From: Omnitrophica WOR_2 bacterium RIFCSPLOWO2_01_FULL_41_12
GTDB lineage: Bacteria > Omnitrophota > Gorgyraeia > Gygaellales > Profunditerraquicolaceae
NCBI GenBank assembly: GCA_001805765.1
Contig: MHGW01000032.1
Location: forward strand, 1 to 23,433
Reading direction: 5' to 3'
Length of the DNA stretch: 23,433 bases
A model generated the notes under the pieces. That model searched no databases. It was not told the DNA's origin and worked only from the letters and a program-made list of their open reading frames with translations. Below are positions 13,142 through 20,974 of this stretch, piece by piece. Numbering within the stretch: position 1 is the first letter of the stretch; the number at the start of each line of letters is the position of its first letter. The translations under genes and the position numbers were made by a program.

Positions 13142-14139
13142 AAGTAACGCTTGCTTACAATTTAAAGAGAAAAGACCAGACCAAGCCCGCGGATTATTTT
13201 TCAGAATACGACTCTGATCAGACCATAAATGCGATAATTACTGCCCTGCAAAGAAAAGGCCATGCTGTTGAGGCTATTGATGTGGGAACCCCTAATTTAT
13301 TTACCTATTTTCGCAAAAACAGCGTGGATATGGTCTTTAATATCGCCGAAGGAAAATCCAGTAAATTCCGCGAATCCGAGGTCCCTGCCGTATTGGATTA
13401 TTTGAATATACCTTATACCGGCTCAGATACCTTTTCGCTCGCCCTAGCCTTAAATAAAGCGCTGACCAAAAAATTATTGAAGGCAGAGAATATCCCTACT
13501 CCAAATTTTCAAGTCTTTCTCAAAGGCAACGAAGAACTAAATCCCGACTTAAAATTTCCGCTGATCGTGAAACCTAACCGCGAAGGTTCGGCCAAAGGAA
13601 TCAATACCTCCTGCGTGGTCAGTACTAAAGAGATGCTCTTTAATAAAATTAAAGAGATAATGAACATATATAACCAGGAGGTGTTGGTAGAAGAATTCAT
13701 TGCCGGAAGAGAACTGACTGTGGGGATTTTAGAGAACGGAAAGACTACGATACTGCCTATTTTAGAGATAGATTTTTCTACCTGCAAAGATAGCGGAGAA
13801 TATTTTTATTCTTGGCGCATGAAGGAATATCAGGGTAATAAAGAATTGGGGTTGGTGCCGACATTTCATTGCCCGGCAAGGATAGATAAAACTACAGAGG
13901 AATTGATCAGGGACGTAGCCTTAAAGACGCATCGGGCAGTGGGCTGTTTCGGTATTTCGCGCACGGATATTCGTTTAAGCCAGGATAATATCCCTTATGT
14001 ATTAGAGATAAATCCTTTACCAGGCCTAAACCCCCTGGAATCAAATCTTCCGATTATGGCTTATGCCGCGGGTATGCAATACGAGGATCTTATTGAGGCA
14101 ATATTAGCCAGCGCCTCAGAAAGGAAAAGGAAAAATTGA
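13138..14139 (+). CDS. D-Ala-D-Ala ligase-like ATP-grasp enzyme, second copy
   Basis: This 333-residue paralog of the preceding gene shares its layout: Asn-Ile-Ala-Glu-Gly at 68-72, Arg-Glu-Ser-Glu-Val-Pro, Ile-Pro-Tyr-Thr-Gly-Ser-Asp, ATP-binding K145-Pro-Asn-Arg-Glu-Gly-Ser-Ala-Lys-Gly, Val-Glu-Glu-Phe-Ile-Ala-Gly-Arg-Glu-Leu-Thr-Val, R275-T-D277 and E290-I-N292-P-L-P-G. It too lacks the Ddl N-terminal Ser/Glu motif and carries a different, longer omega-loop ending in His-Cys-Pro-Ala. The clear divergence of the two copies suggests two successive or differently specific ligations rather than a recent duplication. It overlaps the first copy by 4 bp and the aminomutase by 4 bp, so the three proteins are probably made together. 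Confidence 0.83.
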   Translation: MKVTLAYNLKRKDQTKPADYFSEYDSDQTINAIITALQRKGHAVEAIDVGTPNLFTYFRKNSVDMVFNIAEGKSSKFRESEVPAVLDYLNIPYTGSDTFSLALALNKALTKKLLKAENIPTPNFQVFLKGNEELNPDLKFPLIVKPNREGSAKGINTSCVVSTKEMLFNKIKEIMNIYNQEVLVEEFIAGRELTVGILENGKTTILPILEIDFSTCKDSGEYFYSWRMKEYQGNKELGLVPTFHCPARIDKTTEELIRDVALKTHRAVGCFGISRTDIRLSQDNIPYVLEINPLPGLNPLESNLPIMAYAAGMQYEDLIEAILASASERKRKN

Positions 14140-15317
14140 ATAATAATACTGCAGTAGTTGAGCAACAAAAATTACAGCAGGACACCATATCAGTTCGTCC
14201 GAGCAAAAGGTCTCAGGATTATCAGCAAATTGTTTTATATAAAGACGTAAACCCTTTGGATTGGGAAGACTGGCACTGGCAGTTAAAACACAGAATCCGC
14301 ACTAAAGAGGAACTGGCCCAGGTCATAAAATTAACCCCCGAAGAAGAGCAGGGGATAAAAAAGGCCAGCGGCAGATTATCTTTGGCCATCACGCCTTATT
14401 GGGCAACCTTGATTGATCCGGAAGACCCCAATTGCCCTTTAAGACGCCAGGCCGTACCGGTTATGTCAGAGTCAGCGATTGGCCCGCACGAAATGGTGGA
14501 TCCTTTGGCAGAAGACAGGGATTCGCCTGCCCCGCACCTTGTACATAGATACCCGGATAGGGTGTTATTGTTAGCTACCGAGCACTGCGCAATGTACTGC
14601 CGGCACTGCACTAGAAGAAGGTTGGTGGGCGACCATCAGGAATCCAATTCCGTGTCTAGGTTTGATGCCGCAGTTGAATATATAAAATCAAATAGAAAGA
14701 TCAGGGATGTGCTTATATCGGGAGGCGACCCTTTGATAATGCAGGATGAGGAGATAGAAGTCCTGCTGCAAAAGATAAGCTCTATCTCGCATGTAGAATT
14801 TTTAAGGCTAGGCACGCGCGTGCCCGTAACACTGCCTCAGCGCATCACTGAAAAGCTGGTCAATATCTTGAAAAAATATTCACCCCTCTGGATCAGTATA
14901 CATTTTAATCATCCCAAAGAAATTACCAAGCGCTGTAAGATCGCCTGCGATATGCTCTCAGACGCGGGAATTCCTTTGGGCAGCCAGACCGTCCTGCTTA
15001 AAGGCATAAACGACCGTCCTTACATTATGAGACGGCTGATGCACGATCTATTAAAAATGAGGGTCAGGCCCTATTATATTTATCAATGCGACCCGGTAAA
15101 AGGCACGCAACATTTTCGCACACCCGTAGCCGTAGGAATAAATATTATGGAAAAACTGCGCGGCCATACCTCAGGTTACGCTGTGCCCACCTACGTAATA
15201 GACGGCCCGGGCGGCGGCGGAAAAATCCCTATTGGCCCAAACTATATCCTCTCGCAGGCCAAAGGCAAGTATGTCCTACGCAATTACAAAGGCAAAATCT
15301 ATACCTACCTAGAATAA
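14136..15317 (+). CDS. kamA: Lysine 2,3-aminomutase (radical SAM, PLP)
   Basis: This 393-residue enzyme interconverts L-lysine and L-beta-lysine using SAM, a 4Fe-4S cluster and PLP. The cluster motif is C151-x3-C155-x2-C158. The two aspartates that hold the lysine amino group in the Clostridium subterminale enzyme (D293, D330) correspond to D319 and D356 with the same 37-residue spacing, and the PLP Lys is K363 in Gly-Gly-Gly-Gly-Lys-Ile-Pro. Their presence favours a true lysine aminomutase over glutamate or arginine variants or EpmB. I accept the TTG start at 14136 because AAGG lies 5 bp upstream and the TTGA overlap couples it to the upstream ATP-grasp gene. No beta-lysine acetyltransferase (AblB) follows, so the product is more likely used by the two ligases or by EF-P-type modification. 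Confidence 0.88.
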   Translation: MNNNTAVVEQQKLQQDTISVRPSKRSQDYQQIVLYKDVNPLDWEDWHWQLKHRIRTKEELAQVIKLTPEEEQGIKKASGRLSLAITPYWATLIDPEDPNCPLRRQAVPVMSESAIGPHEMVDPLAEDRDSPAPHLVHRYPDRVLLLATEHCAMYCRHCTRRRLVGDHQESNSVSRFDAAVEYIKSNRKIRDVLISGGDPLIMQDEEIEVLLQKISSISHVEFLRLGTRVPVTLPQRITEKLVNILKKYSPLWISIHFNHPKEITKRCKIACDMLSDAGIPLGSQTVLLKGINDRPYIMRRLMHDLLKMRVRPYYIYQCDPVKGTQHFRTPVAVGINIMEKLRGHTSGYAVPTYVIDGPGGGGKIPIGPNYILSQAKGKYVLRNYKGKIYTYLE

Positions 15318-15335
15318 CTCTAGCACTTTTTATCC

Positions 15336-15364
15336 TTGACCTGACAATTTTAGCGTTATATAAT
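15336..15364 (+). promoter_or_regulatory. Near-consensus promoter for the EF-G-like/purH/folate gene run
   Basis: TTGACC (15336-15341), a 17-bp spacer and a perfect TATAAT (15359-15364) lie in the 90-bp gap after kamA. The start of transcription is expected near 15371, giving a leader of about 37 nt. AAGGAG (15394-15399) lies 8 bp before the ATG at 15408 and fixes that start. No hairpin terminator for kamA is visible in the gap, so read-through may add to expression. Confidence 0.72.
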
Positions 15365-15407
15365 TAGGTTCTCATTTTCCCCAGCGCATAGTAAAGGAGT
15401 GCTTTAT

Positions 15408-17366
15408 ATGGAAGCCAAAAATAAAAGGAATTTTATCCTTTTAGGCCATGCGCAGTCAGGTAAAACTACGCTTTCTGAAAGCCTGCTTTATTTCTGCAAG
15501 AGCACTACCCGCAAGGGCACTATTGCCGACGGTACAACGGTAAGCGACTACAGTTTTGATGAAATAGAGAAAAAAAATTCCATCAATGCCAGCTTTTTAT
15601 ACTGCGATTACAAAGGCATAAGAATTCAGATTATTGATGCCCCCGGTTACGCTGATTTTTTTGGAGAAGTCATCTCCGGGGTGCGCGCCGTGGACAGCGC
15701 AATTATGGTAGTAGATGCTACTGCCGGAGTTGAGGTGGGTACGGAGTTGGCCTGGCAGCTTTTGGAAGAGGCTAATTTACCCTGCCTGCTATTTATCAAT
15801 AAACTGGATAAGGAAGGCACAGATATTAACAGGACATTAACCGATATAAAGGAGAGGCTTTCTAAGAAAGCAGTAATCGTAGGTTCTTCGGATGAGCCGG
15901 ATTTGATTGAGCTGATTGCGGAAAGCGACGATAAACTTTTAGAGAAATATCTGGAAGGGACAAAGTTATCAGCCGAAGAATTAAGCCAGGGCTTAAGGCA
16001 AGCAGTGGCTAAGCGCAAAGTATTTCCTGTATTATCCGGTTCGGCTTCAACGGATAAAGGCATCCCCGAAATTTTAGAAGCCATTATTCAGTATCTGCCC
16101 AATCCTTTAGAAAGACCGAAGATTGAAGCAGTTGATCCCTCAAAACCAGAAGACAAAAAGGAAGTTATTTTTAAAGATGATAGCCGGTTTTGCGCCTTTG
16201 TTTTTAAGTCTATATCCGACCCTTACGTCGGACAGCTGAGTTTACTGCGTTTTTTCTCCGGAATATTATTGCCCAACACCGGTTTTTATAATGCGAGTAA
16301 AAAAACCAGAGAGAGGATTGGGCAAATTTTTATCTTGCAAGGAAAAGAACAAAGGACAATTGAATCTGCTTCTTGCGGCGATATTGTGGCTATTGCCAAA
16401 TTAAAAGAAACTACTACCTCGGATTCGCTTTGCGATGAGAAAGAGCAATATTTGTTTGACCCTGTTGTTTTTCCTCAAGCCGCGATATCCGCCTCAGTAA
16501 AACCCAAATCCCGCCAGGATGAAGACAGGATTTCCGGCGCGTTAGCCAAACTGGCATCTGAAGACCAGACATTTAAAGTGAGCATAGACCAACAAACCAA
16601 AGAATTAATCATTTCGGGCTTAGGAGACCTGCATCTAGATGTGATGGTAGCAAGGTTAAAAAAAAGATTCAATGTAGAAGTAGAATTAGGCACACCCAAA
16701 GTTTCTTATAAAGAGACGATTATCAAGACTGCCAAGGTGCAGGGTAAATACAAACGCCAGTCCGGAGGCAGGGGCCAATACGGTGATGTCTGGATTGAAG
16801 TTACGCCTTTAGAAAAAGGAAAGGGTTTTGAATTTGTGGATAAAATTTTTGGCGGCGCTATCCCTAAAAATTTTATTCCCTCGGTAGAAAAAGGCGTGCT
16901 ACAGGCCTGCGCAGAAGGCGCAATTGCCGGATATCCCATTGTCGACATCCGCATTACTTTATACGACGGTTCTTTTCATGATGTAGATTCTTCGGATATC
17001 GCCTTTCAGATTGCCGGAGCCATGGCTTTAAGAAAAGCCGTCTTAGAGGCCGGCCCAGTATTACTAGAGCCGGTGATGGATGTAGACATAGTTATACCCG
17101 AAGATTATCTGGGCGCGATTTCCGGAGACCTTAACTCCCGCCGGGGCCGCATTATGGGGATGGATGTAAAAGCCAAGTCTCAGATTGTCAAGGCCAAAGT
17201 TCCTCTGGCGGAGATGTTTAAATATGCTAATGACCTGCGTTCACTTACCGGCGGCAGAGGGATGTACAGTATGAAGTTTTCGCATTACGAAGAAGTCCCG
17301 CATAAAATTGTCTCTACGATCATCAGCCAGTATCAGGCCTCTAAGAAACCGGAAGGACAAGAATAA
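15408..17366 (+). CDS. Elongation factor G-like GTPase (FusA2-type)
   Basis: This 652-residue translational GTPase has the EF-G domain order: G domain with P-loop G13-H-A-Q-S-G-K-T20, Asn-Lys-Leu-Asp near 131-134, then domain II, III, IV (Gly-Gly-Arg-Gly-Gln-Tyr-Gly-Asp-Val) and V (Arg-Arg-Gly-Arg-Ile-Met-Gly-Met). It is shorter than standard EF-G (about 690). Switch I lacks the usual Arg-Gly-Ile-Thr and reads Lys-Asn-Ser-Ile-Asn. The catalytic His of Asp-x-Pro-Gly-His is Tyr81. These are marks of the EF-G-like/EF-G2 branch, whose members have a less certain role than canonical FusA. ATG 15408 is chosen over GTG 15399, which lies inside the Shine-Dalgarno. The YchF-like gene starts 3 bp after its stop. 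Confidence 0.86.
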   Translation: MEAKNKRNFILLGHAQSGKTTLSESLLYFCKSTTRKGTIADGTTVSDYSFDEIEKKNSINASFLYCDYKGIRIQIIDAPGYADFFGEVISGVRAVDSAIMVVDATAGVEVGTELAWQLLEEANLPCLLFINKLDKEGTDINRTLTDIKERLSKKAVIVGSSDEPDLIELIAESDDKLLEKYLEGTKLSAEELSQGLRQAVAKRKVFPVLSGSASTDKGIPEILEAIIQYLPNPLERPKIEAVDPSKPEDKKEVIFKDDSRFCAFVFKSISDPYVGQLSLLRFFSGILLPNTGFYNASKKTRERIGQIFILQGKEQRTIESASCGDIVAIAKLKETTTSDSLCDEKEQYLFDPVVFPQAAISASVKPKSRQDEDRISGALAKLASEDQTFKVSIDQQTKELIISGLGDLHLDVMVARLKKRFNVEVELGTPKVSYKETIIKTAKVQGKYKRQSGGRGQYGDVWIEVTPLEKGKGFEFVDKIFGGAIPKNFIPSVEKGVLQACAEGAIAGYPIVDIRITLYDGSFHDVDSSDIAFQIAGAMALRKAVLEAGPVLLEPVMDVDIVIPEDYLGAISGDLNSRRGRIMGMDVKAKSQIVKAKVPLAEMFKYANDLRSLTGGRGMYSMKFSHYEEVPHKIVSTIISQYQASKKPEGQE

Positions 17367-17368
17367 AA

Positions 17369-18070
17369 ATGAAAATAGGCATATTCTCTATTCCTCAAAT
17401 TACCCCCGGAAAATACAATATTAAGGATGACCGTCTTAACCAAGTCTATAAAATAACTAGATCCAAAAAAATAACTTATATGCAGACGGAGGTTACCAGA
17501 GAAGATGCTCTTTTAGAGGCAGACGTAATTTTAACCCCTAGAGACAGATTAACAGACCTTATTTTAAAAGATTTGGAATTTGTGGAGACGCGCTCAGGCC
17601 GCAGCGAACAAGAACAAGAGAAGGCTTTATTGAATAGATTTAAAACTATTTTAGAGAAAGAAGAACCTCTCTTCAGTCTAACATTAAGCGAGGATGAGCA
17701 AAAATTATTATCAGGTTATGGCCTGTTGACCGTAAAGCCGATCGTCATTGCAGAAAAAAGCGAATTAGAGAATATAGATATTTTATTAATGAAAGCGTTT
17801 AAGGATAGCGGCTTTATAAATTTTTTTACTACCGGAGAAAAAGAGACCCGCGCCTGGATTATACAAAAAGGGACTACTGCCTGGGAGGCAGCAGGCGCCA
17901 TTCATTCTGATATACAAAAGGGATTTATCCGCGCAGAAATAATTAGTTTTAATGATTTTATTCAGGCCGGCGGAGAAACTCAAGCTAAACAAGCAGGAAA
18001 ATTACGTTTAGAACAGAAAGAATACGTAATGCAGGATGCGGACTTAGCGAATTTCCGTTTTAATAAATAA
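17369..18070 (+). CDS. YchF/OLA1-like protein lacking the GTPase P-loop (DUF933/TGS C-terminal domain)
   Basis: This is a 233-residue protein. Residues 148-233 match the C-terminal TGS domain of YchF closely: Phe-Thr-Thr-Gly-Glu-Lys-Glu-Thr-Arg-Ala-Trp, Ala-Ala-Gly-Ala-Ile-His-Ser-Asp, Lys-Gly-Phe-Ile-Arg-Ala-Glu, Ala-Gly-Gly-Glu and Asp-Ala-Asp-Leu-Ala-Asn-Phe-Arg-Phe-Asn. The first 147 residues retain traces of YchF order (start Met-Lys-Ile-Gly-Ile, Asp-Asp-Arg-Leu near 20, Leu-x-Asp-Leu-Glu near 66-70, Leu-Leu-Thr-Val-Lys-Pro near 119-124). The P-loop, Asp-x-x-Gly and Asn-x-x-Glu nucleotide motifs are gone; YchF is normally about 363 residues. It starts 3 bp after the EF-G-like stop, so a ribosome-linked role without ATPase/GTPase activity is a fair inference. 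Confidence 0.8.
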   Translation: MKIGIFSIPQITPGKYNIKDDRLNQVYKITRSKKITYMQTEVTREDALLEADVILTPRDRLTDLILKDLEFVETRSGRSEQEQEKALLNRFKTILEKEEPLFSLTLSEDEQKLLSGYGLLTVKPIVIAEKSELENIDILLMKAFKDSGFINFFTTGEKETRAWIIQKGTTAWEAAGAIHSDIQKGFIRAEIISFNDFIQAGGETQAKQAGKLRLEQKEYVMQDADLANFRFNK

Positions 18071-18087
18071 TTTAGGAGGCTTTAGAA

Positions 18088-19644
18088 ATGCTAAAAATTA
18101 AGCGCGCTTTGATCAGCGTATCCGATAAAGAAGGAATTGCGGATTTTGCCAAGGAATTAAATGCCCTAGGAATAGAGATTCTTTCTACCGGCGGCACGGC
18201 CAAAATACTGAGCGAAAACAATATATCGGTAAAAGAAGTTTCTGAATACACCGGTTTTCCGGAAATGCTCGACGGCAGGGTCAAGACCCTGCACCCTAAA
18301 ATTCACGCCGGGCTTTTAGCGCTCAGGGATAACCCCCAACATATGCAGACGCTCAAACAACACTCTATCGGCCTGATTGATATGGTAGTGGTAAATCTCT
18401 ATCCTTTTGAAAAAACCACGCAAAAACTCGGGGTTTCTCAGGACGAGGTAATTGAGAATATTGATATCGGCGGGCCTTCGATGTTGCGTTCCGCAGCCAA
18501 AAACCATAGGGATGTGGCAGTAGTCTGTAATCCTAGCCGCTATCGCCAGATTATTCAGGAATTGAAAAAAAACCAGGGCGCCTTATCCAAAAGTTTATTG
18601 CAGGAATTAGCTATAGAGGTATTTGTTTTAACTAGCCATTATGACGCAGCCATACATAATTATCTCAAAAATTCTTTTTTCGGACGCAAAGAGACGGGGT
18701 TTCCTCAAGAATTAAATTTAAATTTTGAAAAAATCCAAGATTTACGTTACGGCGAAAATCCGCACCAAAAAGCGGCTTTTTATTCCCAAGCCAATCAACG
18801 CCAAGGTTTAAGCGCCCTAAAGCAACTCTGGGGAAAAGAACTCTCTTTCAATAATATTCTGGACACCAACGCCGCAGTCAATATTGTGAAAGAATTTCAG
18901 CTTCCGGCAGTAGTCTTTATCAAACACAACAACCCTTGCGGCGTAGCCGAAAATAAAGACCTTTTGAAGGCTTATCGGGATGCCTGGGCCTGCGATAAAC
19001 TTTCTGCCTTTGGCGGGATTGTCAGCGTAAATAGAAAAATAGACCTTTCCTTAGCCAAACTAATTGCCAAAAGCGGATTTTTAGAATGTATCATCTGCCC
19101 CGGGTTTAGCCCTGAGGCCTTAAAGTTATTACAAGATAAGAAAAACTTACGGCTCTTAGAATTACCCGCTCTGCTTGAGAAAACTCAAGGTTTGGATTTT
19201 AAAAAAGTAAACGGAGGGCTTTTATTACAGGATGAGGATCATGTCACGCTGGATGAGCATAAGTTGCAAGTGGTGACCAAAAAGAAGCCTACCCGGCAGG
19301 AGCTCGCTTCCCTTATTTTTGCCTGGAAGGTGGCCAAACACACCAAATCTAATGCCATTATCCTTTGCCGGGGAACCAGGACCGTGGGTATTGGCGCAGG
19401 CCAGATGTCCAGAGTGGATTCAGTATTTATCTCCACTAAAAAAGCCGCAACATTAACTCCCGGTTCGGTTTTATCCTCTGATGCCTTTTTCCCCAAGGAA
19501 GACGCCATCCAATTGGCTGCAAAGTTTAAAATCAAGGCCATTATCCAGCCCGGCGGCTCAATTGCGGATGAGCAGATTATCAAAATGGCGGATAAATATA
19601 AAATCTCCATGGTTTTTACTGGTATCAGGCATTTCAAACATTAA
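18088..19644 (+). CDS. purH: Bifunctional AICAR transformylase / IMP cyclohydrolase
   Basis: This 518-residue enzyme catalyses the last two steps of IMP synthesis: formyl transfer from 10-formyl-tetrahydrofolate to AICAR, then ring closure. The N-terminal MGS-like cyclohydrolase domain shows Leu-Ile-Ser-Val-Ser-Asp-Lys, Leu-Ser-Thr-Gly-Gly-Thr and Asp-Gly-Arg-Val-Lys-Thr-Leu-His-Pro-Lys-Ile-His. The transformylase part shows Arg-Tyr-Gly-Glu-Asn-Pro-His-Gln and the catalytic K279-H280 in Ile-Lys-His-Asn-Asn-Pro-Cys-Gly. The C-terminus has Ser-Asp-Ala-Phe-Phe-Pro, Gln-Pro-Gly-Gly-Ser and Gly-Ile-Arg-His-Phe-Lys-His. Full length for the family. AGGAGG lies about 9 bp upstream of ATG. Its use of a folate cofactor fits the folate genes that follow. 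Confidence 0.96.
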   Translation: MLKIKRALISVSDKEGIADFAKELNALGIEILSTGGTAKILSENNISVKEVSEYTGFPEMLDGRVKTLHPKIHAGLLALRDNPQHMQTLKQHSIGLIDMVVVNLYPFEKTTQKLGVSQDEVIENIDIGGPSMLRSAAKNHRDVAVVCNPSRYRQIIQELKKNQGALSKSLLQELAIEVFVLTSHYDAAIHNYLKNSFFGRKETGFPQELNLNFEKIQDLRYGENPHQKAAFYSQANQRQGLSALKQLWGKELSFNNILDTNAAVNIVKEFQLPAVVFIKHNNPCGVAENKDLLKAYRDAWACDKLSAFGGIVSVNRKIDLSLAKLIAKSGFLECIICPGFSPEALKLLQDKKNLRLLELPALLEKTQGLDFKKVNGGLLLQDEDHVTLDEHKLQVVTKKKPTRQELASLIFAWKVAKHTKSNAIILCRGTRTVGIGAGQMSRVDSVFISTKKAATLTPGSVLSSDAFFPKEDAIQLAAKFKIKAIIQPGGSIADEQIIKMADKYKISMVFTGIRHFKH

Positions 19645-19645
19645 G

Positions 19646-20974
19646 GTGGCCTACCCCGAAACAGTCAGGTACTTAGAATCCTTTATTAACTACGAAACAA
19701 TTCCTGTTTACCCTTATAAAGAATCTTTAAAGTTAGAGTGCGTAAGGGGTTTTTTGGATTTAATCGGTAATCCCCAGGATACGCTGAACTGTATTCATAT
19801 AGCCGGCACAAAAGGCAAGGGTTCAACCTGTGCCTTCCTTACCTATATATTAAGGCAGGCCGGCTACAGGGTAGGTTTATACACCTCTCCGCACCTGTCA
19901 GATTTTAGGGAGAGGATTAGGGTTCTGGAGGGCTGTGCGCGCTGTGCTGCTGCTAGGCCTAAAGAAGATTTTGAAGGTATGGTTGCTCAAGATGAACTGG
20001 CAAACTTAACCGAGAAATTAAAACCAGTAATAGAAAACTACAATAAAAATTCAGAGTATGGCCCGCTTTCTTTTTTTGAAGTTTATACTGCCTTGGCCTT
20101 TATGTATTTTAAAGAAAAAAGAGTAGATTTTGCGGTTTTAGAAACAGGTTTAGGTGGCCGGTTGGATGCTACCAATGTAGTTAATCCTTTAGTTTGCGCT
20201 ATAACCCCCATAAGCTATGAACATACTCAGAAGTTAGGCTATACCTTAAGAGAGATTGCTTTGGAGAAGGCCGGAATCATCAAAAATAAAAATTTAATAG
20301 TAGTTACTGCACCACAAGAGGAAGAAGCCAGAGAAGTGATCAGAAATAAATGTAAAGACGTAGAAGCAAAGTTATTAGAAGTAGATAAAGACATCAACTA
20401 TCAAAAAACAAATAACGGTTTTAGCGTAAAAGGAGTTTTTGCGCAATATCCGGATTTAAAGATCAATCTTTTAGGAGGGCATCAAATAATCAATGCTACT
20501 GTAGCAGTGGGTGTAATTGAGGCATTGCGTAATTACGACATAAATATAGGAATTGACTCTATAAGAGACGGCCTGGGTAATACAATCTGGCCGGGAAGGT
20601 GCGAAATTATTTCAAAAGACCCTTTTGTAGTCTTGGATGGCGCGCAAAATATTGCTTCTGCCCGAGCCTTAAAAGAAACAATTAAAGAAAACTTTCAATA
20701 CAAAAGATTAATTCTCATTTTAGGTATTTCTCAAGATAAAGATACCAAAGGTATATGTAATGAATTGGATGAATTAGTAGATGAGGTGATTATCACCAAA
20801 GCCGATAATCCCCGCGCCACTGAGCCAAATGTGTTAGCCCAATATTTTAATGGCAGGCCTGTGCATATCACTAATTCTGTAGCGCAAGCCAAGACAAAGG
20901 CCAAGGATTTGGCGCACAAAGAAGATTTAATTTTAGTCACCGGTTCGCTGTTTGTGGTAGGAGAGGCAAGGTAA
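19646..20974 (+). CDS. folC: Folylpolyglutamate / dihydrofolate synthase
   Basis: This 442-residue Mur-ligase-family enzyme adds glutamate to dihydropteroate or to folates. The family opening (Tyr-x-Glu-Thr-Val-Arg-Tyr-Leu-Glu-Ser-Phe-Ile-Asn-Tyr-Glu) begins right at the GTG. The P-loop is G54-T-K-G-K-G-S-T61; then Tyr-Thr-Ser-Pro-His-Leu, Leu-Glu-Thr-Gly-Leu-Gly-Gly-Arg-Leu-Asp-Ala-Thr-Asn, Glu-Lys-Ala-Gly-Ile-Ile-Lys, Trp-Pro-Gly-Arg and Leu-Asp-Gly-Ala-Gln. The frame stays open upstream to 19481, but that would overlap purH by 164 bp and add residues unlike FolC, so GTG 19646, one base after the purH stop, is preferred. Shine-Dalgarno is poor, which suggests coupling to purH. Residues about 93-111 form a Cys/Ala-rich extra loop. 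Confidence 0.91.
   Translation: MAYPETVRYLESFINYETIPVYPYKESLKLECVRGFLDLIGNPQDTLNCIHIAGTKGKGSTCAFLTYILRQAGYRVGLYTSPHLSDFRERIRVLEGCARCAAARPKEDFEGMVAQDELANLTEKLKPVIENYNKNSEYGPLSFFEVYTALAFMYFKEKRVDFAVLETGLGGRLDATNVVNPLVCAITPISYEHTQKLGYTLREIALEKAGIIKNKNLIVVTAPQEEEAREVIRNKCKDVEAKLLEVDKDINYQKTNNGFSVKGVFAQYPDLKINLLGGHQIINATVAVGVIEALRNYDINIGIDSIRDGLGNTIWPGRCEIISKDPFVVLDGAQNIASARALKETIKENFQYKRLILILGISQDKDTKGICNELDELVDEVIITKADNPRATEPNVLAQYFNGRPVHITNSVAQAKTKAKDLAHKEDLILVTGSLFVVGEAR

Noticed and set aside
15086..15367. 93-codon + strand frame overlapping the kamA end
   Set aside because: It is an alternate frame of kamA, Arg-rich and without family resemblance, and it extends over the EF-G promoter.
19481..19645. 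Longer N-terminus for FolC starting at 19481
   Set aside because: It lies wholly within purH in another frame, and its residues (Ser/Pro/Arg-rich) do not resemble FolC; family similarity begins at GTG 19646.
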